Assembly (NCBI RefSeq): GCF_028369295.1
Contig: NZ_JAQMYP010000007.1
Span: 62,001 to 126,000 of the forward strand
Reading direction: 5' to 3'
Length of the DNA: 64,000 nt
Source: Streptomyces sp. HD
GTDB taxonomy: Bacteria > Actinomycetota > Actinomycetes > Streptomycetales > Streptomycetaceae
The translations under genes and the position numbers were made by a program. Below are positions 53,392 to 62,733 of this stretch, piece after piece. The notes beneath the pieces are model-generated. The model searched no databases. It was not told where the DNA came from and was given only the letters and a program-made list of their open reading frames with translations. The first letter of the stretch is position 1, and each line of letters opens with the position of its first letter.

Positions 53392-54567
53392 GTGGCCGGT
53401 TTCCGTTTCCCGAGCTCCGGGCTGAGCGCCCTGCGGCCCGAGGCCTTCGGCGTGGATCCGAGCGGTGAGCGCATGGCGCGCATCCGCAGATCGCCGCACT
53501 TCAAGGACGGCATCTTCCAGAACCCCGGGGGCACCGCCCGGACCCGTCCGTCCGGGTCGATGCTGGAGTTCGCCAAGGTCTTCTTCGACAAGGACACCCG
53601 GCCCCGCCGTGCCCCCAAGGGCACCGTGCCGGTGCATCCCACCACCTACGCCGACCTGGCCAAGCCGCCCGCCGGCGGACTGCGCCTGACCTGGATGGGG
53701 CACTCCAGCATCCTTGCGGAGATCGACGGCCACCGGGTGCTGTTCGACCCCGTGTGGGGCGACCGCTGCTCCCCGTTCCCCTTCGCCGGGCCCAAGCGGC
53801 TGCACCCCGTGCCGCTGCCGCTCGCCGCGCTCGGCCCGGTCGACGTCGTCGTCATCTCGCACGACCACTACGACCACCTCGACATGCCCACGATCAAGGC
53901 GCTGGCCGGCACGGACACGATCTTCGCCGTACCGCTCGGTGTCGGCGCCCATCTCGAACACTGGGGTGTCTCCGCCGACCGGCTGCGCGAGCTGGACTGG
54001 CACGAGGCGACGAAGGTCGGCGGACTCACCCTGACCGCCACTCCGGCCCGCCACTTCTGCGGCCGCGGCCTGCGCAACACCCAGCACACCCTCTGGGCGT
54101 CCTGGGTCGTCGCGTCGGACGAGCACCGGATCTACCACAGTGGTGACACCGGCTACTTCGAGGGCTTCAAGGACATCGGCGCCGATCACGGGCCGTTCGA
54201 CGCCACGATGATCCAGGTCGGCGCCTACTCGGACTTCTGGCCCGACATCCACATGACGCCGGACGAGGGCGTCCGGGCCCATCTGGATCTGCAGGGCGGC
54301 GATCCGACCGTGGGCGCCCTGCTGCCGATCCACTGGGCCACCTTCAATCTGGCGCCGCATCCGTGGGCGGAGCCCGGGGAGTGGATGATGCGGGCCACGC
54401 ACAAGGCCGGGGTGACGCTGGCCGCCCCCCGCTGCGGCGAGCCCTTCGAGCCGGCCTCCCTGACCCAGGTGACGCCGTGGTGGCGTGACGTGGCCGAGGC
54501 GCCCGCCGAGGGGTGGCCGGCGTGGCCGCCGGTCCCCTCGGGGCCGGAGAGCGCGGCGGCTGTGTAG
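53392..54567 (+). CDS. Metallo-beta-lactamase-fold hydrolase (NAPE-PLD/UlaG-like)
   Basis: A 391-residue zinc hydrolase. The dinuclear site is HDHYDHLD (in VVVISHDHYDHLDMPT), with further ligands in ATPARHFCGRG, HSGDTGYFEGF and LPIHWATFNLAPHPW. That set resembles N-acylphosphatidylethanolamine phospholipase D and related lactonase-like proteins. N-terminal basic residues and no signal peptide. GTG start with GGAGG 4 bases upstream. Acts in the cytoplasm or at the membrane; the substrate is unknown but a phospholipid is plausible. Confidence 0.88.
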   Translation: MAGFRFPSSGLSALRPEAFGVDPSGERMARIRRSPHFKDGIFQNPGGTARTRPSGSMLEFAKVFFDKDTRPRRAPKGTVPVHPTTYADLAKPPAGGLRLTWMGHSSILAEIDGHRVLFDPVWGDRCSPFPFAGPKRLHPVPLPLAALGPVDVVVISHDHYDHLDMPTIKALAGTDTIFAVPLGVGAHLEHWGVSADRLRELDWHEATKVGGLTLTATPARHFCGRGLRNTQHTLWASWVVASDEHRIYHSGDTGYFEGFKDIGADHGPFDATMIQVGAYSDFWPDIHMTPDEGVRAHLDLQGGDPTVGALLPIHWATFNLAPHPWAEPGEWMMRATHKAGVTLAAPRCGEPFEPASLTQVTPWWRDVAEAPAEGWPAWPPVPSGPESAAAV

Positions 54568-54751
54568 CAGGGATCCACTGCGCGCCCCTGTTGGTCGGTT
54601 CGCGCCGGGCGTGTGGGAGCGCGGCAGGGCGCATGCTGTGCTGCGTGCGCCGATACGGCCCGTGATGTGCCGGGGGCGCGGAACCGGGAGTGCGCGGCGC
54701 CGAACCGTCCCGGCCGGGGCCTCGGCGAGCGCGGAAACGGGAAGTCCACGA

Positions 54752-54780
54752 GGGGTGGGGCACATGACGTGCCCCACCCC
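54752..54780 (+). terminator. 12-bp hairpin terminator
   Basis: GGGGTGGGGCAC (54752-54763) pairs perfectly with 54769-54780, 5-base loop, followed by CGACTTTTCTT. It lies 185 bases after the MBL stop, in the 518-base gap before the conservon. Apart from this hairpin and an expected conservon promoter near 54850-54950 I see nothing else in the gap. Confidence 0.7.
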
Positions 54781-55085
54781 CGACTTTTCTTCGTGACCAC
54801 TTCTGACCAGGTCTGATCGTTCGAGCGCTCCATGCGGGCGAACGGCAGGGCCGGTTATCGGTCTGTCGTACGAGAGCTCATACCAGAGCGGGACCCTGCC
54901 TGCGGGACTTTGTCAACTGCCCACCGCACATGATGCGGAGGCGACTACTGTGAGTGTCCGTCGGGCGACACGGAGCCGAATTTCGTCGGTTCTGTCGACC
55001 GACATCGCGATGGCGCATGCCCCGGGTCGCGCAGACCGCGCGCACGCCCCAAGGCCCCGACCGACGGACCAGTACGAGGACTCCG

Positions 55086-57788
55086 ATGTCTCAACTCCGC
55101 GCCCCGGCCGCACGCGCAGACCGCCGTGAGGGCGGGCGGCACGGGCGCCCGGCCACCCGCACCGCGCCCGCGCTGCCCGAGACCCATATACGGCCCCAAC
55201 TGCTGCGTCTGGCCGTACTGCCGCCCATCGCGGTGGCTCTCAGCGCCTGCGCGGCCGTCCTGTTCGTCGTGCGCACCACCGGAGCACGGCCGAGCCTCAC
55301 CCTGTGGGCCGTGCTCACCGGTGCGGTCTCGGTGACCCTGGCCGGCATCACGATCGCCGCGGTGGCCGCCAACCGCACCGCCAGGTCCGTGAGCGACCGC
55401 ATCGGCGCACTACGCCGCAGCAGCGCACGCGGCGAGGCCGATCTGCGGGCCCTCGTCGAGACGCTGCGGCGCGGCGACGGCCCGCCGAAGCGCAAGTCGC
55501 GCAGCGGTGCGCCCGAGGGTGCCGACGACTTCGAACTCCTCGCCGCCGATCTCGCCCGTGCCCACGACGGTGCCGTCACCGCCGTGGTCCAGGCCTCCCA
55601 GCTCTCCAGCCAGGCGGGCAGCGAACAGAAGCTGGAAGTCTTCGTCAACCTCGCCCGACGCCTCCAGTCACTCGTGCACCGCGAGATCTCGATCCTCGAC
55701 GAGCTGGAGAACGAGATCGAGGACCCCGACCTGCTCAAGGGCCTCTTCCATGTGGACCACCTCGCCACCCGCATCCGACGCCACGCCGAGAACCTCGCCG
55801 TGCTCGGCGGCGCCGTCTCCCGCCGGCAGTGGAGCAACCCGGTCTCCATGACCGAGGTGCTGCGCTCGGCGATCGCGGAGGTCGAGCAGTACTCGCGGGT
55901 CAAGCTCGTCCCCCCGATCGACGGCACCCTGCGCGGGCACGCCGTCGCCGACGTCATCCACCTGCTGGCCGAACTCGTCGAGAACGCCACGGTGTTCTCC
56001 GCCCCGCACACCCAAGTGCTCCTTCGCGCCAACCTCGTGACCTCGGGGCTCGCCGTCGAGGTCGAGGACCGCGGCCTCGGCATGCCCGTCGCCGAGCAGA
56101 ACCGTATGAACGCCCTGCTCGCCGACCCCGACCAGGTCAACGTCGCCAGCCTGCTGGCGGACGGGCGCATCGGGCTGTTCGTCGTGTCCCAGCTCGCCAA
56201 GCGGCACGGCATCCATGTGCGCCTCCAGACCAACATCTACGGCGGTGTCCAGGCCGTACTCGTCGTGCCGCAGGGCTTGTTGGGCACGGAGCCGGGGGAT
56301 CGCGGAGGAGCGGGGCGGACATCGGGATCGCAGGGAGCACAGGGACAGGCACAGGGACAGACGCAAACACAGGCGCAGACGCCGATGCATGGGGCGGCGG
56401 GGGCATCCGTGCCGTCGCACTCCCCGTCGCAGGCACGTCCGCAGCAGACGACGGTTCCGCCGCAGCAGCACCGGCAGCCCCCGTCGGCCGCATCGGCGGG
56501 CGGGCAGCGCGGTCCGGCCGAGGAGTCGCCCGGGACATCGCGTCGGCAGCAGCAGCCGCCGACCGGCGTGAGGGGTACGGCCCCGCGGGCGAACGGCGAC
56601 GGACCGGCACCGCTGCCCGTGCGTGGTACCAGCGAGGAGCGGGCCAATCCGGCGGAGGCCGTGCCCGGCATCAAACCCGGCGAGCGTCGGATCGTCGCGG
56701 AGAACACCGTCGCACCGCCCACTCCGCGTACCAGTTCCGTACGCGGCACCATGGGCAAGCCTCAACTGCCGCGACGCCGCGCCCAGGAACACATCGCGCC
56801 CCAACTCCGTGACGGTCCCGCACCGCGTCAGGAATCCGAAGTCATCGCTGGACATGACCCGGGGCTGATGGCTGCCTTCCAGCGGGGTATTGGGCTCGCC
56901 GAGACGCAGCAGCACATGGAGGCGGCGCATGCGGAGGCGGCGCATGCGGAGGCGGCGCACATGGATGCGACGCACCTGGATACCGGCCATGTGGGGGGCG
57001 GGCGTTTCGACGTCGGCCACCTGGACGCCGGACGCATGGACGCCGGACACGTGGATTCCCGGCACATGGATTCCGGATCCATGGATGGCGAGCACATGGG
57101 CGGCGACCCCTCTGGGGGCGGGCACATGGATGCGAGGCACATGGGTGCAGGCCACATGGACGCCCCGCACACCACATCGGGCCGGGCGACACAGGCGGTG
57201 TCGGGACATATGGCGTCAGGCCACATGTCCTCGGGCCACACAACGTCCGCCCATTTGGGGTGGAGCCGCCAGGACTTGGGCCACATGGACGCCGGGCACA
57301 TGGACATGAGCCACACGGACTTGGGCCACCTGGACTCGGCCCACACCCCCGCCACCCCGACCAGCACCACGCACCCGACCACGCCCCTTTACCCCCACTC
57401 ACTCCACCCGACCTCCGACACCACGTCACCCACCCCGGACCCGACCCGCTCGGCGGCCCCCACACCCCCCGAGCCCACCCTCCTGGAGTCCATGCGCCCG
57501 GCGTCGATCCGGCTGGAGCCGACGAACTTCGACACAGGGCGCCCGCACCCCCCACGTCTGCACCCGACCTCCCTGGATGCGCTCCACACGGATGCACTCC
57601 ACACAGACGTGACCCCCATGACCACCCGGCAGTCCATGGACGTTCCGTCCATGGACCGGGCCCACATGACCGAGACGCACCCCGGGCCCGCGTCCCCGTC
57701 CCGTGATGTGCGCGGTGGGCGGGACGGTGGGTCCGGGTACGGCACCGACCACACCACCCGGCACGACGGGAGCGCACCAGCCGGATGA
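55086..57788 (+). CDS. cvnA: Conservon sensor kinase-like ATPase CvnA with His/Met-rich pentad tail
   Basis: A 900-residue membrane protein. Two helices (LLRLAVLPPIAVALSACAAVLFVV and LTLWAVLTGAVSVTLAGITIAAVA) flank a very short extracytoplasmic loop. Helical dimer region, then a GHKL ATPase (LAELVENATVFSAP, VEDRGLGM, GLFVVSQLAKRHGI). Residues 450-600 are Gln/Pro/Ala-rich and disordered. Residues 608-753 form about 27 pentads of the type H-(M/L/V)-D-(A/S)-G, 22 starting with His; a second looser His/Met stretch lies at 829-865. In the conservon model CvnA works with CvnB, C and D in a G-protein-like membrane complex. ATG 55086; overlaps cvnB by 4 bases. Confidence 0.9.
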   Translation: MSQLRAPAARADRREGGRHGRPATRTAPALPETHIRPQLLRLAVLPPIAVALSACAAVLFVVRTTGARPSLTLWAVLTGAVSVTLAGITIAAVAANRTARSVSDRIGALRRSSARGEADLRALVETLRRGDGPPKRKSRSGAPEGADDFELLAADLARAHDGAVTAVVQASQLSSQAGSEQKLEVFVNLARRLQSLVHREISILDELENEIEDPDLLKGLFHVDHLATRIRRHAENLAVLGGAVSRRQWSNPVSMTEVLRSAIAEVEQYSRVKLVPPIDGTLRGHAVADVIHLLAELVENATVFSAPHTQVLLRANLVTSGLAVEVEDRGLGMPVAEQNRMNALLADPDQVNVASLLADGRIGLFVVSQLAKRHGIHVRLQTNIYGGVQAVLVVPQGLLGTEPGDRGGAGRTSGSQGAQGQAQGQTQTQAQTPMHGAAGASVPSHSPSQARPQQTTVPPQQHRQPPSAASAGGQRGPAEESPGTSRRQQQPPTGVRGTAPRANGDGPAPLPVRGTSEERANPAEAVPGIKPGERRIVAENTVAPPTPRTSSVRGTMGKPQLPRRRAQEHIAPQLRDGPAPRQESEVIAGHDPGLMAAFQRGIGLAETQQHMEAAHAEAAHAEAAHMDATHLDTGHVGGGRFDVGHLDAGRMDAGHVDSRHMDSGSMDGEHMGGDPSGGGHMDARHMGAGHMDAPHTTSGRATQAVSGHMASGHMSSGHTTSAHLGWSRQDLGHMDAGHMDMSHTDLGHLDSAHTPATPTSTTHPTTPLYPHSLHPTSDTTSPTPDPTRSAAPTPPEPTLLESMRPASIRLEPTNFDTGRPHPPRLHPTSLDALHTDALHTDVTPMTTRQSMDVPSMDRAHMTETHPGPASPSRDVRGGRDGGSGYGTDHTTRHDGSAPAG

Positions 57789-58315
57789 CCACGCCCCTGA
57801 CCAGCTCGAAGTCCGCCTGGAACGCCACCCCCGTCTCCAGCGCTCCCGCAGACATTCGTACCTCAAGGAGTCGATCCATCATGGCGAGCGAAGCGCCGAC
57901 CGCTCATGTCTCCGATCTCGACTGGCTGATGAGCGGCCTCGTGCAGCGCGTACCGCACACGACCAGTGCGGTACTCCTCTCCTGCGACGGGCTCGTGAAG
58001 TCGGTTCACGGCCTCGACCCGGACAGCGCCGACCACATGGCCGCCCTGGCCTCCGGCCTGTACTCCCTCGGCCGCAGCGCCGGAGTCCGCTTCGGCGACG
58101 GCGGGGACGTGCGGCAGGTCGTCGTCGAGCTCGACTCGACACTCCTGTTCGTGACCACGGCAGGGTCCGGCACCTGTCTCGCCGTGCTGGCCGGCCGCGA
58201 GGCCGACGCGGCCGTGCTCGGCTACGAGATGGCGATGCTGGTCAAGAGCGTCCGCCCGTACCTGGTAACCGCTCCCCGTCAGCACTCCGTCGAACCCTCG
58301 GCGATGAGGCCTTGA
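57785..58315 (+). CDS. cvnB: Roadblock/LC7-domain protein CvnB
   Basis: A 176-residue small-GTPase regulator of the MglB-like roadblock fold. Conserved part starts at DLDWLMSGLVQRVPHTTSAVLLSCDGLVKSVHGL and continues with DHMAALASGLYSLGRSAGVRFG and LAVLAGREADAAVLGYEMAMLV. The first 32 residues are polar and may not be translated: ATG 57881 has AAGGAG 10 bases upstream, but ATG 57785 overlaps the cvnA stop (ATGA). Expected to act on the CvnD GTPase. Confidence 0.9.
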   Translation: MTTPLTSSKSAWNATPVSSAPADIRTSRSRSIMASEAPTAHVSDLDWLMSGLVQRVPHTTSAVLLSCDGLVKSVHGLDPDSADHMAALASGLYSLGRSAGVRFGDGGDVRQVVVELDSTLLFVTTAGSGTCLAVLAGREADAAVLGYEMAMLVKSVRPYLVTAPRQHSVEPSAMRP

Positions 58316-58317
58316 AC

Positions 58318-58689
58318 GTGACGGCGGCCGGCGACGGGCCCTGGCTCGATGACGCGGCCGGACGGCTGGTGCGCCCTTTCACGGTCAGCAACGGCCGTAC
58401 CAGGCCCACCATCGCGCTCGACCTGATGTCGCAGGTGATGGCCACCGGGGCGACCCCCCTCGGCTACCTCGGCCCCGAGCACGAGCAGGCACTCGACCTG
58501 TGCCGCGCCCCCGTCTCGGTCGCCGAGGTCGCCGCCCACCTGAAGCTGCCGGCGGCGGTCACCAAGGTGCTGCTGTCGGACCTCGTCGACGGCGGGGCGC
58601 TCACCACCAAGCCCCCCGAGTTCCACCACAACCCGACTGACCGGGCTCTTCTGGAGGCAGTGCTCGATGGACTACGACGACAGCTCTGA
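58318..58689 (+). CDS. cvnC: DUF742 protein CvnC
   Basis: A 123-residue conservon component. It shows the DUF742 blocks LVRPFTVSNGRTRPTIALDLMSQV and EHEQALDLCRAPVSVAEVAAHLKLPAAVTKVLLSDLVDGGALTT, a winged-helix-like pattern. GTG 58318 has GAGG 8 bases upstream; TTG 58312 overlaps the cvnB stop and is possible. Overlaps cvnD by 23 bases. Confidence 0.9.
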   Translation: MTAAGDGPWLDDAAGRLVRPFTVSNGRTRPTIALDLMSQVMATGATPLGYLGPEHEQALDLCRAPVSVAEVAAHLKLPAAVTKVLLSDLVDGGALTTKPPEFHHNPTDRALLEAVLDGLRRQL

Positions 58690-59266
58690 CCCCTTCCCCA
58701 CCGCACTGAAGATCTTGGTGGCGGGAGGGTTCGGGGTCGGCAAGACGACCTTCGTCGGCGCGGTGAGCGAGATCGCGCCGCTCAGTACGGAGGAACTGCT
58801 CACCACGGTCAGCGCAGCGACCGACAGCCTCGAAGGAGTCGAGAACAAGATCGAGACGACAGTGGCCATGGACTTCGGCCGCATCACGCTCGATCCGGAA
58901 CATGTCCTGTACCTGTTCGGCACGCCCGGACAGGAACGGTTCTGGTTCATGTGGGACGAGCTCTCCGAGGGTGCGCTCGGCGCGGTCATCCTCGCCGACA
59001 CCCGGCGGCTGGAGGACTGCTTCGCCGCCGTCGACTTCTTCGAGCAGCGCGGCCTCGGCTTCATCGTCGCGATCAACGAGTTCGACGGCGCCTACCGGTA
59101 CGACCCCGAGGAGGTCCGTGCCGCCATCGACCTGGACCCGGAGATCCCCATCGTCCGCTGCGACGCCCGGATCTCCAGCTCCGGTGTACAGACCCTGCTC
59201 ACCCTCGTACGGCATCTGATCGCCCACACCCCGGCACCCGCGCCCAGCCACGGCGCCCACATGTGA
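58667..59266 (+). CDS. cvnD: Conservon GTPase CvnD
   Basis: A 199-residue Ras-like small GTPase. G1 is GGFGVGKTTF, G3-like FGTPGQERF, G4-like AINEFD; switch I is TVSAATDSLEG. Lacks a C-terminal lipid signal. Works with CvnA-C at the membrane by analogy to a eukaryotic G-protein-coupled system. Overlaps cvnC by 23 bases, so it is strongly coupled. Confidence 0.94.
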   Translation: MDYDDSSDPFPTALKILVAGGFGVGKTTFVGAVSEIAPLSTEELLTTVSAATDSLEGVENKIETTVAMDFGRITLDPEHVLYLFGTPGQERFWFMWDELSEGALGAVILADTRRLEDCFAAVDFFEQRGLGFIVAINEFDGAYRYDPEEVRAAIDLDPEIPIVRCDARISSSGVQTLLTLVRHLIAHTPAPAPSHGAHM

Positions 59267-59327
59267 CACCCGCACACCCCAGGACGGAGCCGCATATGAT
59301 CCACGCCCACAGTGACGGAATCCGCCC

Positions 59328-59903
59328 ATGAGCTACGGCCCACCCCGCCCGGTCGCTCGTCTGCTGCTCACCCCCGAGGACAAGGAGGCCCCCGCCCGCG
59401 CACGGCGACTGCTCAGTCTGGGTCTGGGGGAGAACCCCGACCCGGCCCTGGACGTCTTCGCGGACCATCTGGCCGGGCTCACCGGATCGCCGTACGCGAT
59501 GGTCAACTTCATCGGTGAGAACCGGCAGTTCTTCGCCGGCCTGCATGTGCGGCGCGCCGTGACGCTGGAGCGGACCGACGAAACCAAGCCGGAGCTGGGC
59601 CGACATATGGAGCGCGACCATGGGTTCTGCCCCCATGTGGTCGTCCGACACAAGGCGCTGGTGCTGGAGGACGTGCGCGACTATCCGCGGTTCGCGGGGA
59701 ACCCGATCGTCGACGAGTTCGGTATCCGCTCCTATCTGGGCGCCCCGCTCATCGACTCCACGGGGATGGCGCTGGGCACCGTGTCCGTCGTCGATGTGGA
59801 GCCCCGGCCGTGGGGGAGGGCCGGGCTGGAGACCATCAAGGCGTCGGCGGCGGAACTGGTGGTGCGGCTGGAGCGGCGGGCGATGGACGGGCTGCCGCTG
59901 TGA
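59328..59903 (+). CDS. GAF-domain protein of the conservon operon
   Basis: A 191-residue GAF domain, about residues 30-180 (SPYAMVNFIGENRQFFAGLHVRR, DHGFCPHVVVRHKALVLEDVRDYPRFAGNPIVDEFGIRSYLGAPLIDSTGMALGTVSVVD). The Cys-Pro-His (FCPHVV) pocket is usual for GAF proteins in conservon operons. It may bind a nucleotide, haem or another small ligand. Lies 61 bases after cvnD and probably belongs to the same transcript. Confidence 0.87.
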   Translation: MSYGPPRPVARLLLTPEDKEAPARARRLLSLGLGENPDPALDVFADHLAGLTGSPYAMVNFIGENRQFFAGLHVRRAVTLERTDETKPELGRHMERDHGFCPHVVVRHKALVLEDVRDYPRFAGNPIVDEFGIRSYLGAPLIDSTGMALGTVSVVDVEPRPWGRAGLETIKASAAELVVRLERRAMDGLPL

Positions 59904-60014
59904 GCATCAAGTTCCATACATGACAGGTGAGTTGGCGGGGATCGTTGCGGGGCGCAGAAGGGAGAGCAGCCGCAGGAGGGGCGCGGCCCTCGGACTCTCC
60001 CGGACCTCCCGGGA

Positions 60015-60233
60015 AAAGGGGCCTGATCACCGACCCGCGTCTCGGCGTCCTCGGCTTCGGTCTGCGCGGCTCCCTCGCCCACACCGCGAACCGCCCCGGC
60101 CACGGCTTCCGAGACACCGCACCCCCACGCCGACCTCGCCTGCGAGGACCTGCGCGCGGGAGGTGCCGTAGGGGAAGCGGCATCTCTGGAGCCGGAGCTG
60201 ATCGCGTATTTCGAGGGTGACCGGCGGGAGTGA
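60015..60233 (+). pseudogene. Remnant of a Gfo/Idh/MocA-type oxidoreductase
   Basis: Bases 60030-60105 encode DPRLGVLGFGLRGSLAHTAN and a few more residues, the N-terminal Rossmann opening of a Gfo/Idh/MocA oxidoreductase. A second frame about 60130-60233 ends LEPELIAYFEGDRRE-stop, which could be a C-terminal end. Almost the whole middle (some 300 residues) is missing and the frame changes, so an internal deletion is likely. No working start is evident. It fills most of the 498-base gap between the GAF gene and tdh. Family assignment rests on a short match. Confidence 0.4.
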
Positions 60234-60401
60234 CGGGGCGCGTGCGGAGGGCGTGAAGGAAAGCTGTGGCGCCGCTTAAGAAAACCTCGATGGACCGGGG
60301 CGCCGCCGTACGGCAGATTGCAGTGCGATTCCACCCCTCTCCCCGACCCCGGGCCGCTCAGGCATGCCCGCGGCCGGGACTCACCCTCAGGAGCCGTAGC
60401 G

Positions 60402-61430
60402 TTGAAGGCGCTGGTCAAGGAGAAGGCGGAGCCCGGGCTCTGGCTCGCGGACGTCCCGGAACCGGCCGTCGGACCCGGCGACGTACTGATCAAGGTGCTG
60501 CGCACCGGCATCTGCGGCACCGATCTGCACATCCGGTCCTGGGACGGCTGGGCGCAGCAGGCGATCCGTACCCCGCTCGTGGTCGGCCACGAGTTCGTCG
60601 GCGAGGTCGTGGAGACCGGCCGGGACGTCACCGACATCAACCCCGGCGACCGGGTCAGCGGCGAGGGCCATCTGGTGTGCGGCAAGTGCCGCAACTGTCT
60701 GGCCGGACGGCGTCATCTGTGCCGTGCCACCGTCGGCCTCGGCGTCGGACGCGACGGGGCCTTCGCCGAGTACGTCGCCCTGCCCGCCGGCAATGTGTGG
60801 GTGCACCGTGTGCCCGTCGACCTGGACGTCGCCGCGATCTTCGACCCGTTCGGCAACGCCGTGCACACCGCACTGTCGTTCCCGCTGGTCGGCGAGGACG
60901 TCCTGATCACCGGCGCCGGTCCGATCGGCCTGATGGCTGCGGCCGTGGCCCGGCACGCGGGGGCCCGCAACGTCGTGATCACCGATGTGAGCGAAGAGCG
61001 GCTGGACCTGGCCCGCAAGGTGGGCGTGAGCCTCGCACTGAACGTGTCGCGGGCGAGCATCGCCGACGGACAGCGCGAACTGGGCCTGCGCGAGGGCTTC
61101 GACATCGGCCTGGAGATGTCCGGCCGCCCCGAGGCCATGCGCGACATGATCGCCAACATGACGCACGGCGGCCGTATCGCCATGCTCGGCCTGCCCGCCC
61201 AGGAGTTCCCCGTCGACTGGGCCCGGATCGTCACCTCGATGATCACCGTCAAGGGCATCTACGGCCGCGAGATGTTCGAGACCTGGTACGCCATGTCCGT
61301 GCTGCTGGAAGGCGGCCTCGACCTCGCGCCCGTGATCACCGGCCGGTACGGGTACCGCGACTTCGAGGCGGCGTTCGCCGACGCGGCGAGCGGCCGCGGC
61401 GGCAAGGTCATCCTCGACTGGACCGCGTAA
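60402..61430 (+). CDS. tdh: L-threonine 3-dehydrogenase
   Basis: A 342-residue zinc alcohol dehydrogenase. It starts [15 protein letters not shown] as in TDH, then [10 protein letters not shown] (catalytic Cys), [12 protein letters not shown], structural zinc cysteines in [19 protein letters not shown], and NAD loop [15 protein letters not shown]. It converts threonine to 2-amino-3-ketobutyrate, used by the kbl product next door. The TTG 60402 has AGGAG 8 bases upstream; no ATG or GTG fits. The upstream 168 bases hold no gene. Confidence 0.95.
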   Translation: MKALVKEKAEPGLWLADVPEPAVGPGDVLIKVLRTGICGTDLHIRSWDGWAQQAIRTPLVVGHEFVGEVVETGRDVTDINPGDRVSGEGHLVCGKCRNCLAGRRHLCRATVGLGVGRDGAFAEYVALPAGNVWVHRVPVDLDVAAIFDPFGNAVHTALSFPLVGEDVLITGAGPIGLMAAAVARHAGARNVVITDVSEERLDLARKVGVSLALNVSRASIADGQRELGLREGFDIGLEMSGRPEAMRDMIANMTHGGRIAMLGLPAQEFPVDWARIVTSMITVKGIYGREMFETWYAMSVLLEGGLDLAPVITGRYGYRDFEAAFADAASGRGGKVILDWTA

Positions 61431-61501
61431 CACCGCGTAGCGTCGCGTCACCCATCGTGCGACTCACCGCGTAAGTCCTCTGCATCCCTGGGAGCTTTGA
61501 G

Positions 61502-62695
61502 ATGTTCGACTCCGTGCGCGACGACCTGCGCACCACCCTCGACGAGATCCGCGCCGCCGGCCTGCACAAGCCCGAGCGCGTGATCGACACCCCGCAGTCC
61601 GCGACCGTCAACGTCAGCGCGGGCGGCCGCCCCGGCGAGGTCCTCAACTTCTGCGCGAACAACTACCTCGGCCTCGCCGACCACCCGGAGGTCGTCGCCG
61701 CCGCCCACGAGGCCCTGGACCGCTGGGGCTACGGCATGGCGTCCGTCCGCTTCATCTGCGGCACGCAGGAGGTGCACAAGGAGCTGGAGGCCCGCCTGTC
61801 GGCGTTCCTCGGCCAGGAGGACACGATCCTCTACTCCTCCTGCTTCGACGCCAACGGCGGTGTCTTCGAGACCCTGCTCGGCCCGGAGGACGCGGTGATC
61901 TCCGACGCCCTCAACCACGCGTCGATCATCGACGGCATCCGCCTGTCCAAGGCCCGCCGCCTCCGCTACGCCAACCGCGACATGGCCGACCTGGAACGGC
62001 AGTTGAAGGAGGCCGCCAGCGCGCGGCGCAAGCTGATCGTCACCGACGGCGTCTTCTCCATGGACGGCTATGTGGCCCCGCTGCGTGAGATCTGCGACCT
62101 CGCCGACCGCTACGACGCCATGGTCATGGTCGACGATTCGCACGCCGTCGGCTTCGTCGGTCCCGGCGGCCGGGGCACCCCGGAGCTGCACGGCGTCATG
62201 GACCGCGTCGACATCATCACCGGCACCCTCGGGAAGGCCCTCGGCGGTGCCTCCGGCGGATATGTGGCGGCCCGCGCCGAGATCGTCGCCCTGCTGCGCC
62301 AGCGCTCGCGGCCGTATCTCTTCTCGAACACCCTGGCCCCGGTGATCGCGGCGGCCTCCCTCAAGGTCATCGACCTGCTGGAGTCGGCCGACGACCTGCG
62401 GGTGCGGCTGGCCGAGAACACGGCGCTGTTCCGTCGTCGGATGACCGAGGAGGGCTTCGAGATCCTCCCCGGCGAGCACGCCATCGCGCCCGTGATGATC
62501 GGCGACGCGGCGAAGGCCGGCCGGTTGTCGGAGCTGCTGCTGGAGCGAGGCGTGTACGTGATCGGCTTCTCGTACCCGGTGGTGCCGCAGGGGCAGGCCC
62601 GGATCCGCGTCCAGCTGTCCGCCGCGCACTCCACGGACGACGTCAACCGTGCCGTGGACGCCTTCGTGGCGGCGCGGGCGGAGCTGGAGGGCTGA
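61502..62695 (+). CDS. kbl: Glycine C-acetyltransferase (2-amino-3-ketobutyrate CoA ligase)
   Basis: A 397-residue PLP alpha-oxoamine synthase. [15 protein letters not shown], then [27 protein letters not shown] and the PLP-Lys in [15 protein letters not shown]. With TDH it turns threonine into glycine and acetyl-CoA. Good GGGAG 7 bases before the ATG; 71 bases after tdh, so one operon. Confidence 0.95.
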   Translation: MFDSVRDDLRTTLDEIRAAGLHKPERVIDTPQSATVNVSAGGRPGEVLNFCANNYLGLADHPEVVAAAHEALDRWGYGMASVRFICGTQEVHKELEARLSAFLGQEDTILYSSCFDANGGVFETLLGPEDAVISDALNHASIIDGIRLSKARRLRYANRDMADLERQLKEAASARRKLIVTDGVFSMDGYVAPLREICDLADRYDAMVMVDDSHAVGFVGPGGRGTPELHGVMDRVDIITGTLGKALGGASGGYVAARAEIVALLRQRSRPYLFSNTLAPVIAAASLKVIDLLESADDLRVRLAENTALFRRRMTEEGFEILPGEHAIAPVMIGDAAKAGRLSELLLERGVYVIGFSYPVVPQGQARIRVQLSAAHSTDDVNRAVDAFVAARAELEG

Positions 62696-62716
62696 CCCCG
62701 ACCACACGGGGGCATT

Positions 62717-62733
62717 TGAGACAATCGATCTCA
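62717..62733. promoter_or_regulatory. Dyad TGAGA-N7-TCTCA over the LysR start
   Basis: TGAGA at 62717-62721 and TCTCA at 62729-62733; the last base is the A of the LysR start codon. The start has no ribosome-binding site, so a leaderless transcript beginning near the ATG, with an autoregulatory site over it, is possible. Confidence 0.45.

Noticed and set aside
54568..55085. Additional small gene in the gap before the conservon
   Set aside because: Open frames there have no ribosome-binding site, no conserved look and cross a terminator hairpin.
56906..57345. Pentapeptide-repeat (beta-helix) protein or CRISPR-like array
   Set aside because: The order is His-hydrophobic-Asp, not the Asp/Asn-Leu order of pentapeptide-repeat proteins; the DNA repeats are degenerate, coding and without spacers.
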